From contig NZ_LT906480.1 of NCBI RefSeq assembly GCF_900186865.1, forward strand, positions 4,668,001 through 4,732,000: a stretch of 64,000 nucleotides of DNA. The letters are read 5' to 3'. Positions 44,854 through 53,785 of the stretch are shown piece after piece. The DNA comes from Stenotrophomonas maltophilia (GTDB lineage: Bacteria; Pseudomonadota; Gammaproteobacteria; Xanthomonadales; Xanthomonadaceae). Numbering within the stretch: the stretch's first letter is position 1; every line of letters begins with the position of its first letter. Both the position numbers and the translations under genes were made by a program. The notes under the pieces are model-generated. The model was not told the DNA's origin, did not search any database, and was given only the letters and a program-made list of their open reading frames with translations.

Positions 44854-46647
44854 ATGCCGATGACTGCACGCACCGCTCCGCGCTGGCCCGTACGCTACCT
44901 GCTCTTCATCGGCGGCCTGGGTGGCCTGCTGTACGGCATCGACATCGGCATCATCGCCGGCGCCCTGCCCTATCTCGAAGCAACTGCCAGCCACGCCTGG
45001 CAGCTCAGCAGCCAGCAGCTCGGCTTCGTGGTGGCAGCGGTGCTGCTGGGCAGCGTGCTGTCCTCGCTGTTCGCCGGCATGGTTGCCGACCTGATCGGCC
45101 GCCGCGGCGCGATGCTGCTGGCCGGCCTGCTGTTCACTGCCTCGATTCCGATCATGGCACTGGCCTCCGGCTACACGCCGCTGCTGCTGGGACGCCTGCT
45201 GCAGGGCATCAGTGGCGGTTTGATCGGCGTAGTGATTCCACTGTACCTGGCCGAAGTGCTCAGCCCCGAGCGACGTGGGCGCGGTGCGGCGATGTTCCAG
45301 CTGCTGCTGACCGTTGGCCTGGTGCTGGCAGCCCTGATCGGCCTGTACCACGCTCACGCCGTGGATGCCGCCGCCGAAGCCGTGCGTTCGCTGCCGGTCG
45401 CGCAGCAGGCGCAGGAACTGTTCACGGTGAAGGACCACGCCTGGCGCACCATCTTCTGGACCTGCCTGGCGCCAGGCCTGCTGTTCTGCGCCGGCATCTT
45501 CTGGCTGTCCGAATCGCCACGCTGGCTGGTACGCCGCGGCCGCATCGATGAAGCCCGCCGCAGCCTCCAGCGCGTCCTGCCCGCCGCAGATGTCGAGCCC
45601 ACGCTGGCCCAGATCCAGGCGCCGGAATCGAGCAGCAGCGACGGCAAGCGCGATCCACTGCTCAGCCGCCGCTACGTGGTGCCGTTCCTGCTCGCCTGCG
45701 TGGTGCTGGCCTGCACCCAGGCTACCGGCATCAATTCGGTGCTGGCCTACGCGGTCAACATCCTCAACCAGGCCGGCCTGTCCGGTTCAGTGGCCAACGG
45801 CGCCGACGTGGCGATCAAGCTGCTCAATGCGGTGATGACCGTGGTCGCGTTGCTGCTGGTCGACCGCAAGGGCCGCAAGTTCCTGCTGATGCTCGGCAGT
45901 GGTGGCATCTGCGTGGCCCTGCTGGCCGCGGCCGCGCTGTTCTTCCAGGCCGAGCGTGGCCGCGCCGATGTGCAACCGCAGCTGCAGGCGGCGGTCAGCG
46001 GCGATGGCCTGCAACTGGTTCTGGATGACGCGCAGTGGCAGCGCCTGAGCAATGGCATCGACAGCCAGGGCCGACCGATGCAGCTGACCGTGTCGTACGC
46101 GTATGGTGACTTTACCAACGTGCGCGCCCTGCGCAGCGACAACCTGACCGATCGCGAGCTGCGCATCGAGCGCGCCGGCACCGTGCAGCCCGACAGTGTG
46201 ATTGGTGCGTTCTTCCGCAAGCTGCATCTGAACCCGTTCGCCGACCCGGCCAGTGCCGCGCAGGCGCCGCTGCGCATCGAACAGGCGCGCATCGGCCCGG
46301 TGCCGCCACCGGCACACGGCTGGGCCGTGGCCGCCTGCATCCTGGTGTTCGTCGCGTTCTTCGCGGTCGGCCCCGGCGTGTGCGTGTGGCTGGCACTGTC
46401 GGAGCTGATGCCGAACCGCATCCGTTCCAATGGCATGAGCATCGCGCTGCTGATCAACCAGTTCGTGTCCACCACCATCGCCGCCATCTTCCTGCCCACG
46501 GTGGGCCACTACGGCTACGCCAGCATGTTCGTGTTCTGGGCGGCGTGCACCTTCGTGTTCTTCCTGGTAGCCGCGTTCTGGCTGCCGGAGACCAAGGGCA
46601 AGTCGCTGGAGGAGATCGAGGCACGGTTCGCGGGAAAGCGGGGCTGA
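44854..46647 (+). CDS. MFS sugar-porter-family transporter, probable GalNAc permease
   Basis: 597 aa, about 110 longer than usual sugar porters. Family motifs: GGLLYGIDIGIIAGALPYL, VADLIGRRGAM, LAEVLSPERRGRGAAMFQL, ESPRWLVRRGRIDEARRSL, DRKGRKFLLMLGSGG, and C-terminal LPETKGKSLEEIEARF. An unusual ~120-aa polar insertion (about residues 368-487) lies between two late helices and is probably periplasmic. Position at the end of the aga operon implies GalNAc (or galactosamine) uptake. A REP pair separates it from agaA. Confidence 0.85.
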   Translation: MPMTARTAPRWPVRYLLFIGGLGGLLYGIDIGIIAGALPYLEATASHAWQLSSQQLGFVVAAVLLGSVLSSLFAGMVADLIGRRGAMLLAGLLFTASIPIMALASGYTPLLLGRLLQGISGGLIGVVIPLYLAEVLSPERRGRGAAMFQLLLTVGLVLAALIGLYHAHAVDAAAEAVRSLPVAQQAQELFTVKDHAWRTIFWTCLAPGLLFCAGIFWLSESPRWLVRRGRIDEARRSLQRVLPAADVEPTLAQIQAPESSSSDGKRDPLLSRRYVVPFLLACVVLACTQATGINSVLAYAVNILNQAGLSGSVANGADVAIKLLNAVMTVVALLLVDRKGRKFLLMLGSGGICVALLAAAALFFQAERGRADVQPQLQAAVSGDGLQLVLDDAQWQRLSNGIDSQGRPMQLTVSYAYGDFTNVRALRSDNLTDRELRIERAGTVQPDSVIGAFFRKLHLNPFADPASAAQAPLRIEQARIGPVPPPAHGWAVAACILVFVAFFAVGPGVCVWLALSELMPNRIRSNGMSIALLINQFVSTTIAAIFLPTVGHYGYASMFVFWAACTFVFFLVAAFWLPETKGKSLEEIEARFAGKRG

Positions 46648-46669
46648 CAGCGCCTGCACCTAGCGTCGG

Positions 46670-46700
46670 CCATACCCCATGACATGCCAACGGGGTATGG
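46670..46700 (+). terminator. Possible hairpin terminator of the aga operon
   Basis: CCATACCCC and GGGGTATGG form a nine-bp stem around a 13-base loop, 23 bp after the transporter stop. There is no T-tract, so it may act as a processing or Rho-stalling structure. GGCACGCCGATG repeats follow. Confidence 0.4.
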
Positions 46701-46748
46701 CACGCCGATGACGCTACGGCACGCCGATGGGTGTGGCACGCAGATCGG

Positions 46749-46835
46749 GTAGAGTCGACTGTTGGTCGACTGCTCTTCGCTCCAACACCAGGAACGCCGC
46801 GCTACGCGCGTGAGTCGACTAACAGTCGACTCTAC
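46749..46835. repeat. Paired GTAG-type REP elements
   Basis: GTAGAGTCGACTGTTGGTCG and an inverted copy (GAGTCGACTAACAGTCGACT...CTAC) separated by ~35 bp. It sits between the converging transporter and lipoprotein genes. Confidence 0.88.
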
Positions 46836-46844
46836 CGCCTCCCA

Positions 46845-47315
46845 TCATTTCCCGGTGATGTGCCTGGCAATCTCCTGTGCCTCGGCAATGCTCGGCAGCC
46901 CGCTCAGCATCATCGATTCACCGAACGGGCCTTTCACCGTCGCCACCATCAGCACGCGGCCATCCACACTGATCGCTGCTCGCTGGCCCACCAGTGCTGC
47001 CGTGCCATCGTGGATGCGTTGGCGTGCTTCTGGCCGATACCGGATCTGCAGGCCGGGCTCCTGGCCCGCGTCCAGCACATAGCGCACATCGGCGATATCT
47101 GCACTGTCGGCAATCGGCGGCTCGCGCAGCGCCAGGGTCTCGCCCTGCCACTGCGCTTGCGTGCCCTTGCCATCCGCATCGACCGCGCTCAGGCGCACAT
47201 CCACACCGGGGCGCGGTGCATGGCGCTCGACTGTCTGCACTGCGGGCGTGGCGCCCGGCATGCAGCCGGCCAGGGTCAAGGCCACGCCCACCAACATCGG
47301 AAGCGCCGTTCTCAC
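46845..47315 (-). CDS. Lipoprotein with SecD-P1-head-like domain
   Basis: 156 aa from a GTG overlapping the stop of the upstream HdeD-like gene (GTGA), with GGAAG upstream. The GTG gives a positively charged n-region (VRTALPMLVGVALTLAGC) with lipobox LAGC. The C-terminal motif SMMLSGLPSIAEAQEIARHI resembles the P1-head subdomain of SecD, which recurs in small periplasmic lipoproteins. Function unknown. Confidence 0.72.
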   Translation of the reverse strand: MRTALPMLVGVALTLAGCMPGATPAVQTVERHAPRPGVDVRLSAVDADGKGTQAQWQGETLALREPPIADSADIADVRYVLDAGQEPGLQIRYRPEARQRIHDGTAALVGQRAAISVDGRVLMVATVKGPFGESMMLSGLPSIAEAQEIARHITGK

Positions 47316-47863
47316 TTCAGCTTCCGCAGCTTGAATGCCACCAGCACCTGCAGCAGGCCGTACAGCAGGCTGCCGATACCGATCCACAGCGTGGTGACCG
47401 CCACGCCGGCATACGGGTTGGCCGCAAACAACAGGCCCAGCACCACGGCCAGCACGCCGCTGAGGATCAGCAACCATTCGCCCTGGATCTGCTTGCGCAC
47501 GCGGATCGCGAACACGATGCGATAGATGCCGGCCACCAGCAGCCACGCCGCCAGGAACAGCACCAGCACGCTGGCCGTTGCCAGCGGATTGATCACCGCC
47601 AGGATGCCGAAGCCCAACGAAGCAATGACATACAGCGCAAGCCAGCCGCGCGAAGCGCCGCTACCGCCACTGATCAGGGCGAACAAGCTGATGACACCCT
47701 CGATGATGGCCATCACGCCCAGCGTCCAGGCCAGTGCCATGGCTGCGGACAGTGGCCAGCCGATGGCGATGATGCCGAAGCCGAGAGCGACCAGGCCATA
47801 CAGCAGGAGGATCCACCAGCTACGGCCGATTGCCGACAACAGGGGAGACAAGGGGGAATTCAT
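47312..47863 (-). CDS. HdeD-like (DUF308) membrane protein
   Basis: 183 aa, six hydrophobic helices arranged as repeated DUF308 units (SWWILLLYGLVALGFGIIAI, GWLALYVIASLGFGILAVIN, GEWLLILSGVLAVVLGLLFA). GGAG precedes the ATG. HdeD proteins are inner-membrane proteins implicated in acid resistance in E. coli. Coupled to the lipoprotein gene by a four-base overlap. Confidence 0.88.
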   Translation of the reverse strand: MNSPLSPLLSAIGRSWWILLLYGLVALGFGIIAIGWPLSAAMALAWTLGVMAIIEGVISLFALISGGSGASRGWLALYVIASLGFGILAVINPLATASVLVLFLAAWLLVAGIYRIVFAIRVRKQIQGEWLLILSGVLAVVLGLLFAANPYAGVAVTTLWIGIGSLLYGLLQVLVAFKLRKLK

Positions 47864-48199
47864 GGCTACTCCATCGATCCGGAATCGGGTTCATCGTAGC
47901 CCGTTGTGATGAAGAGGGGGATCACGGTGGTTCTGGATCGGCTTAGTCTTGGATCGATGTGCCCAGGGATATGAGCGTCAAGTACCGCGGTCGTTAGATC
48001 AAGGCCTGCTTCGACCTTCATTTGGACTCCGCAACCACCCGGCCGGCGGCAATGTGAGTACTGGTGGTGCTGCTGTCATTCCTCTTCGCACTGTCCAGGC
48101 CAGCTCAGTCCTGCGATGCAAGTCTGCTCTGCGGGTCGCCCCCGGTGTGTCCTGCACCGCTACATTCACCGCATGACCCGAAGGACCAAATTATCTCAA
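47864..48199. other. Gene-free stretch between HdeD-like gene and the CDI remnants
   Basis: About 335 bp without a convincing frame. At about 48060-48115 GGTGCTGCTGTCATTCCTCT followed by CAGGCCAGCTCAGTCCTG weakly resembles the cdiA core near 53275-53320, so this may be an eroded copy. This is tentative. Confidence 0.35.
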
Positions 48200-48406
48200 T
48201 TACCCACCCAACCCCTCACGCTCCATAATATCCTTTAGCTCAACGGCCATCTTTACAGCCTCATCAATTGGAACTCCAACCCTCAGCTCATACTCCTTCC
48301 CATTCAATGTTGCAAATGACTCTCGAATGCATGATAGAACCAGCTCGAGCTCTCGGGAGTTTAGGTGCAGAATAAGGTCCGCATCGTTAATTCTATCTAA
48401 TTTCAT
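48200..48406 (-). CDS. Small acidic protein, possible orphan CDI immunity
   Basis: 68 aa from MKLDRINDADLILHLNSREL, clearly lower GC than the cdiA core. The same frame is open upstream into a cdiA fragment (to 48748), but the ATG at 48406 makes a compact unit. Alpha-helical, no known motif. Immunity role is guessed only from position after a displaced cdiA 3' end. No strong ribosome site was seen. Confidence 0.4.
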   Translation of the reverse strand: MKLDRINDADLILHLNSRELELVLSCIRESFATLNGKEYELRVGVPIDEAVKMAVELKDIMEREGLGG

Positions 48407-48413
48407 TGAACTC

Positions 48414-48545
48414 TCAGTATGGAACTGATTGAGTCGGGAGAGTGGAGATATAGCCTTTCCAGTTCTCAGGCTGGAACGCGATTCCTTCTCCACCGTTTGG
48501 ATTTCTAAAGACAACGGTACCTGTACTCTCTTGAATATATACCAT
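48414..48545 (-). CDS. 43-aa frame with DUF397-like pattern
   Basis: Begins MVYIQESTGTVVFRNPNGGE and continues GIAFQPENWKGYISTL. The pattern V-R-[DN]-P...F-x-P-x-x-W resembles DUF397, a short domain otherwise common in actinobacteria. It sits exactly where a toxin tip would follow the cdiA fragment but in another frame. It may be a tip remnant or a tiny gene. Low certainty. Confidence 0.3.
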   Translation of the reverse strand: MVYIQESTGTVVFRNPNGGEGIAFQPENWKGYISTLPTQSVPY

Positions 48546-48802
48546 CCGACCATCTTGCCGATGCCACCGCCACTGGTCTTGGCGCGGGATTCGTTCTCGA
48601 TGTCGACAACGGTCAGGCTGCCGGTATCCAGGCGGTTCTTCGAGGCATCGGCGGTGCTGCCGATCACACCGCCTTCCAGGTGCGTATTGCCGCCTACGGT
48701 GATGTTGAAGCCACCACTGCCGGCAACGATGCCGCTCTGTTCCTGCACGCTGCGCAGGTGGCTCTCGACCTTCTGCTGGTCGATGTTGACGCTGCCGCGG
48801 CC
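48546..48802 (-). pseudogene. cdiA core fragment (module 4)
   Basis: About 250 bp nearly identical to the cdiA repeat core (encoding EQSGIVAGSGGFNITVGGNT and GGVIGSTADASKNRLDTGSL), broken on both sides. On the left it changes abruptly to unrelated AT-rich sequence after SGGGIG. On the right it diverges after GTTGACGCTGCCGC. It is a relic of a further displaced cdiA 3' end. Confidence 0.8.
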
Positions 48803-48965
48803 GCTAGGGATGCCCTGAACAAATCCCGAGACGGGCCATTGAAAGCTGATGGACGGGTGTCGCTGCGCTGTACGTCATTGATTTTCCGTCCCGTCAGATG
48901 CGCAGCGGGCCGCAAAAGTGATCGCGCCAGACCAGGGGCGGAATTGTTCAGAGGATCCCTAGCTT

Positions 48966-49358
48966 CTACATGTTTCTCACCCTTGTTATTTCCCTCTTAG
49001 CCATGACCCTATTTTTCTGTGAAACTTTTTTGTCGAAGGCAACAGAATTCAAGTCATCGATAATTAGTTCAACGTCTTGCTTAGCCAAGAATGGAACCCA
49101 AGAAAGCGCCAACCCTATCCAGTAGTCAGAGTCATGATTCAAGCCAATTTGAACCAAAATAGGATATGGGAAATTCCGACCCAAATCCGAAATTACATTT
49201 TCAAATGGAAACTCAAGAAGAGTAATCGCACGCCTGAGCGCCTCCTTTCCCTCAAGGGAAAATGATACTGATGGCCCCTCAAGTCGCCACACCCCCATCC
49301 CGTCACTAAAAATGACGAGACCGTTACCCAGGAATTTTCTCTCCGGCGGAATATTCAT
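48966..49358 (-). CDS. CDI immunity protein candidate (partner of the 49362 toxin tip)
   Basis: 130 aa, low GC, starting three bases after the stop of the toxin-bearing cdiA fragment. No signal peptide, so cytoplasmic (MNIPPERKFLGNGLVIFSDG...). Ends in a basic stretch. No family recognised. The call rests on the invariable toxin-then-immunity order of CDI loci. Confidence 0.65.
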   Translation of the reverse strand: MNIPPERKFLGNGLVIFSDGMGVWRLEGPSVSFSLEGKEALRRAITLLEFPFENVISDLGRNFPYPILVQIGLNHDSDYWIGLALSWVPFLAKQDVELIIDDLNSVAFDKKVSQKNRVMAKREITRVRNM

Positions 49359-49361
49359 AAA

Positions 49362-51791
49362 TTACATTCCAGCACCATGCTTAATCTCAATCCCATAATT
49401 TTTCATTGCCTGTTCAAACTGAGCGCGAACCTCCGGACTCCAGTTCATCCAGTAGTGCCCGCTATGCTCGTTGGTTATTATCTCGCCATTCTTCCCCCTG
49501 GAGAACATGCCCCCTACTAGTTCCTGGGGGTTCCCACCAATACTAGCGCCCAGCTGCTCATGAGGGGAGCCGCCCAGATTCGCCTTAGGCGTACCCACTG
49601 CAAATTTGTTTGTTTTCGGATCGAAAACAAACTCGATCGCCTTACTTCTTGTGCCAGGGAAATAGTTTTGGATTGCTGTAGACGATACAGAGCCCGGCTC
49701 CAAGGCTAGAACACCATCTACCGGGCCAGATCCCTTCCAGCTCGGACTACTCTTAACTGCTCGCTCAGTCGTCTCAGCCGCTGCATTCTGCACCGACTTC
49801 AGGATCTCCTCAGATTTGAGCACACCCTGCTTGGTCGCGGCCCCGGCGATCTCCGCGCCCACTTCACCAACGATCTTCGCTCCAGGCAACCGCACCGGGA
49901 TCAGGAACGACGCTGCGCCGATGGCAGCACCGTTGCCGTCGCCCTTGGCTACGCTGGCGATCACGGTACCAGCGGCGCCAATGTCGCCACTGAAGGTCCC
50001 CATCATCGTCCAGCCGTCACCTCCCCGGATCTTCGTTCCGCGCAGGTTGTTCAGATCATAGAATTTGAGCTGCATGTCGTCCTTGGATACGCCGGAGGAC
50101 AGCAGGGATCCGATGACCTGCCTGTACAGTGCATCGTCGTTGAGCAGATCGTTGCCATAGAGGTTGAAGTTTTTGTATTCCGCCTCCGTCGCGCCGAACC
50201 CGTATGCCCCGCCCATCCTGCTCAGGAAGTCAGTGGCTTCCAAATCAACGTTCTCGATGCCCACCAATCGGGCGACCTTTGCATCAACAAGCGCAGCACC
50301 TTCCGTGGTCAGCCTGCGTACCGCCTCTGCTTCGCTGATGCCTTCCTGGGCGGCGAACGCGGCAGCATTCATGTTGATCCACTTCACCTCATCCGGATGC
50401 AGCTGCCGATTGAACCGATCCCCGGTCACCGCAATGTTGGCGCCCGTGCTGCCACCCAGGGCCCCACCCACCATCGCGCTGCCGACTTCCATCAGCGACT
50501 GGTAGTCCTCCCAGCTCAGGCTGCCCTTGTTGTTCTCGAGGAATTCCGAGATCGCGATCTTGGCCTTCTCCGCACCAGCAGCACTCACCGCGCCGTTCAG
50601 CGCATCCGCACCACCCAATGCGGCCATCGCTGCACCGGCCATGCCGTGCAGCAGCGCGCGGCCATTGCCGCCGTCGGCCCAGAACGCCTTGCCTTCTTCG
50701 GTCTCCGCCTTCTGGCTCAGGTAGCCGCCCAGGTCGCCCACGCCCTTGAACAGCAGCTGCCCACCCAGCTGCATCACCTCGGCACGCTCCTGCATCTTGC
50801 GCAGGTCAACGGCCGACAGTGCGCTGTCGGTATCAAAGCCGGTCGCGGTCCGATCAAGACCTGCCAAAGCGCTCTCATTGCCATCGCGCACCACCACGGT
50901 GCCGGCGGCGATGTCCGAGCGCGTGGTGCTGCTGTCGTTCTTCTTGGTGCCGCCCAGCAGGCTCAGCCCCGCGCCGGCCGCGCTCCCCAGCGGGTTGCTG
51001 ATGCCACCACCGCTGCTCATCCCGGTGCCGATGCCACCGCCACTGGTCTTGGCGCGGGATTCGTTCTCGATGTCGACAACGGTCAGGCTGCCGGTATCCA
51101 GGCGGTTCTTCGACGCATCGGCAGTACTGCCGATCACGCCGCCTTCCAGGTGCGTGTTGCCACCCACGGTGATGTCGAAGCCACCGTTGCCGGCAACGAT
51201 GCCGCTCTGTTCCTGCACGCTGCGCAGGTGGCTCTCGACCTTCTGCTGGCCGATGTTGACGCTGCCGCCGCTGCCGTACACGAAGGTGCCGCCAGCCTGG
51301 GTCTGCTTGCTGGCGTAGTCGTCGGTGTCCTGCTCGCTGATGATGGACAGGTTGCCGCCGATGCTGGCCACCACCTTGTCGCCGCTCAGCTGGGCCCCCT
51401 GCAGCGTGGTGTCCTTGCCGCTGATGACGGTCAGGTTGCGGTCGGCGTCCACCACGGTTTCGACGTGCGTGGTGCCGTTGCCGCTGCCCTTGCCCTTGGC
51501 GGTGCTGGCCGACACGTACCAACCGGTCTGCGCGCCGATGCTGAAACCGATCTCACCGCTGCCGCTCTTGTTCTTCGACGACTGCGTGCGGTCTTCCGCT
51601 TCGCTGCGCAGGGTGATGTTGTCCCGCGCGGCCAGCGCCACGTTGTCACCCTTCACCTGGCTGCCGATGATGTTCAGGTCACCGGCGGTGGCCACGATGC
51701 TGACGTCGCCCTGGCTGCGGATGGTGCTGCCCACCGCCGACTGGTCGTGGCTGGTCTGGCTGGCACTGGAACTGGAGGCGCCAATGCCGAT
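49362..51791 (-). pseudogene. Displaced cdiA 3' end with polymorphic-toxin-43-like tip (module 3)
   Basis: An unbroken ~810-codon frame without its own N-terminus; secretion domain and most FHA repeats are missing. 50376-51791 is nearly identical to the intact cdiA. From VKWINMNAAAFAAQEGISEA onward the sequence is different. A pretoxin hinge (GAEIAGAATKQGVLKSEEIL) precedes the tip. The tip (~130 aa) has SPHEQLGASIG, VGGMFSRGKNGEIITNEHSG and HYWMNWSPEVRAQFEQAM, resembling the tip named polymorphic toxin type 43. It may be a silent cassette for recombination into the intact gene. Confidence 0.8.
50376..51791 (-). repeat. 1416-bp direct repeat, copy A (cdiA core)
   Basis: Same length and nearly the same sequence as 55373-56788 (copy B), with no indel seen by eye and few substitutions. 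It begins at GATCCACTTCACCTCATCC and ends at GCCGAT. It spans the conserved FHA2/pretoxin part just before the variable region. Confidence 0.92.
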
Positions 51792-51936
51792 AGGACGGAC
51801 TAGCCCTCAACCGAAAGCACTAGCTCCGCCATTACGCCAAATTTTTCACTTCAGCGTCTGCCACCTTGGTTTTCAAGAATTCCTCATCGAGTCAAAGGAT
51901 CCTGGGAATTTTAGACTAATGGCATGAACAAAATCA

Positions 51937-52266
51937 CTAAGAATATATAAACTGCGTAGTTACAGTCTTATCGGAATTAATCACAATATCAAATTCCCTC
52001 CAATCCCCTCCCGTATGCTCCTTCATTACATCATGGAGATCGCAAACCAAATCAGCACAACCCTTATCACCATAATCATTCAACAATGCAGATACGGAAA
52101 CGCCACCGATCGTGTAAAAAAATGAGGAATCAATGCCAAGAGATCCATCCTCCTCTGGAAGATAGCGAAATCTACACGCAGCATCCGTGTAACCATTCTC
52201 AGCACTTGCATCCATCGCCCTATATAGAGAATCAATTATCTCGACCTGTCTTTCAACGTAACTCAC
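51937..52266 (-). CDS. YezG/DUF600-like CDI immunity protein
   Basis: 109 aa from a GTG that overlaps a TGA stop of an upstream frame (GTGA 52263-52266). Low GC. Features ALLNDYGDKGCADLVCDLHD and GDWREFDIVINSDKTVTTQF resemble the YezG-like (DUF600) immunity family, known to neutralise nuclease tips. The cognate toxin is only a remnant (52264-52420). Confidence 0.6.
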   Translation of the reverse strand: MSYVERQVEIIDSLYRAMDASAENGYTDAACRFRYLPEEDGSLGIDSSFFYTIGGVSVSALLNDYGDKGCADLVCDLHDVMKEHTGGDWREFDIVINSDKTVTTQFIYS

Positions 52267-52420
52267 AGACCACCGCCACGTTTATTCTTGGAAGTTCTCG
52301 AGGATATTTTGCCATCAGCATTGCATATAACATATAAACGTTTCCAGCCTCGCATTGCCCTGCGATGACCTTGCAAAATAATCTATCAGCCGCCGCTGAT
52401 CATGCACAGAATCATGGAAA
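52264..52420 (-). pseudogene. Toxin-tip remnant related to the intact CdiA tip (module 2)
   Basis: On the minus strand one frame reads HDSVHDQRRLIDYFARSSQG, which lines up with NSAQNQRQLIDHVNKADMV of the intact CdiA tip; the DNA shares ATCTATCAGCYGCCGCTGAT. Another frame reads ...RLYVICNADGKISSRTSKNK... to the stop that overlaps the immunity gene. Frames are broken by stops, so only a degraded tip remains. Confidence 0.5.
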
Positions 52421-52457
52421 TCTTGCACACAGAACCATCCTTTAGACCCTTCGAGCC

Positions 52458-52778
52458 CTATCCCCAATTAAACTCTCGGCGTGCATATACAAAACCACTA
52501 AGTGATGGCAAGCCCCTCAGAGGGCCTGAAACATACAGGCATTCAACGTCGATTCTTGAAATACCAACCTCCGAACTTGCTGCATCAACATTTGTCGCCA
52601 CGACCTCTACGCTTTCCCAATCAAGATCAGTCGGGTCACGCTCAAGATAATAACGAATCAAAACCCTCCCCTTCTCGTCGTACCCTACAGCTATGGCTCG
52701 GATCTCCTGATATATCTCACCGAGGAGCGCCACCCTGAAGCACACCACTAGCCAATCCGGCAACCTATTCAAAAACAT
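52458..52778 (-). CDS. CDI immunity protein candidate (partner of the Ntox50-like tip)
   Basis: 106 aa, starting five bases after the stop of the Ntox50-like tip. Low GC, cytoplasmic, with IRAIAVGYDEKGRVLIRYYL and WESVEVVATNVDAASSEVG, an alpha/beta fold by composition. I do not recognise the family with certainty. Function is inferred from order and spacing. Confidence 0.65.
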   Translation of the reverse strand: MFLNRLPDWLVVCFRVALLGEIYQEIRAIAVGYDEKGRVLIRYYLERDPTDLDWESVEVVATNVDAASSEVGISRIDVECLYVSGPLRGLPSLSGFVYARREFNWG

Positions 52779-52783
52779 ACCGC

Positions 52784-53665
52784 TTACTTCCTCGCATCCG
52801 GAACAATATGAGCACCATTTTTACTATAGTGTATCTGCCCCCTTGTTACGGCCTGTCCGGTTGTTCCATCAACGCTTATCGGCCGACCAAATTCCACAAT
52901 TGGGTTCCCTCGTGAACCATTCCCGACGACAGGGCACTTTCCACTATGAACCCCAGCTAGGAGCTCAGACGGGTCCACGTCACTATTGAACATGTCGCGC
53001 AGCAGCGCGCGGCCGTTGCCGCCGTCGGCCCAGGACGCCCTGCCTTCTCGGTCTCCGCCTTCTGGCTCAGGTAGCCGCCCAAGTCACCCACGCCCTTGAA
53101 CAGCAGCTGCCCGCCCAGCTGCATCACCTCGGCGCGCTCCTGCATCTTGCGCAGGTCAACGGCCGACAGTGCACTATCGGTATCAAAGCCGGTCGCGGTC
53201 CGATCAAGACCGGCCAGGGCGCTTTCATTGCCATCGCGCACCACCACCGTGCCAGCGGCGATATCCGAGTGGGTGGTGGTGCTGTCGTTCTTCTTGGTAC
53301 CGCCCAGCAGGCTCAGTCCTGCGCCGGCCATGCTGCCCAGCGGGTTGCTGATGCCACCGCCACTGGTCTTGGCGCGGGATTCGTTCTCGATGTCGACAAC
53401 GGTCAGGCTGCCGGTATCCAGGCGGTTCTTCGAGGCATCGGCAGTACTGCCGATCACGCCGCCTTCCAGGTGCGTGTTGCCGCCCACGGTGATGTTGAAG
53501 CCGCCGCTGCAGCAACTACGCCACTAAGGTGCCACCGACCTGCGTCTGCTTGCTGGCGTAGTCGTCGGTGTCCTGCTCACTGATGATGGACAGGTTGCCG
53601 CAGATGCTGAAGCCGATCTCGCCGCTGCCGCTCTTGTTCTTCGACGACCGACTGCTGGTTCCGCG
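52784..53665 (-). pseudogene. Displaced, frameshifted cdiA 3' end with Ntox50-like tip (module 1)
   Basis: 53046-53512 matches the cdiA core but lacks the GMSSGG segment. A one-base deletion near KAETE shifts the frame relative to the intact copy. 53523-53665 holds further core pieces joined by deletions. The tip (52784-52993) reads VDPSELLAGVHSGKCPVVGN then RGNPIVEFGRPISVDGTTG and GQIHYSKNGAHIVPDARK, the signature of polymorphic toxin type 50 (predicted RNase). Intact tip and immunity, broken core: a typical orphan module. Confidence 0.78.
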
Positions 53666-53785
53666 CAGCTGTATTCGCTCAGGGCCACCAGAATCATCTG
53701 AACTGATGAAGTGCCATCCGGTTTCACATACCTGCCGTATGTGCCAGCAGCAGCAATCAACCCACCTCGAACATCCATCTGTCTT

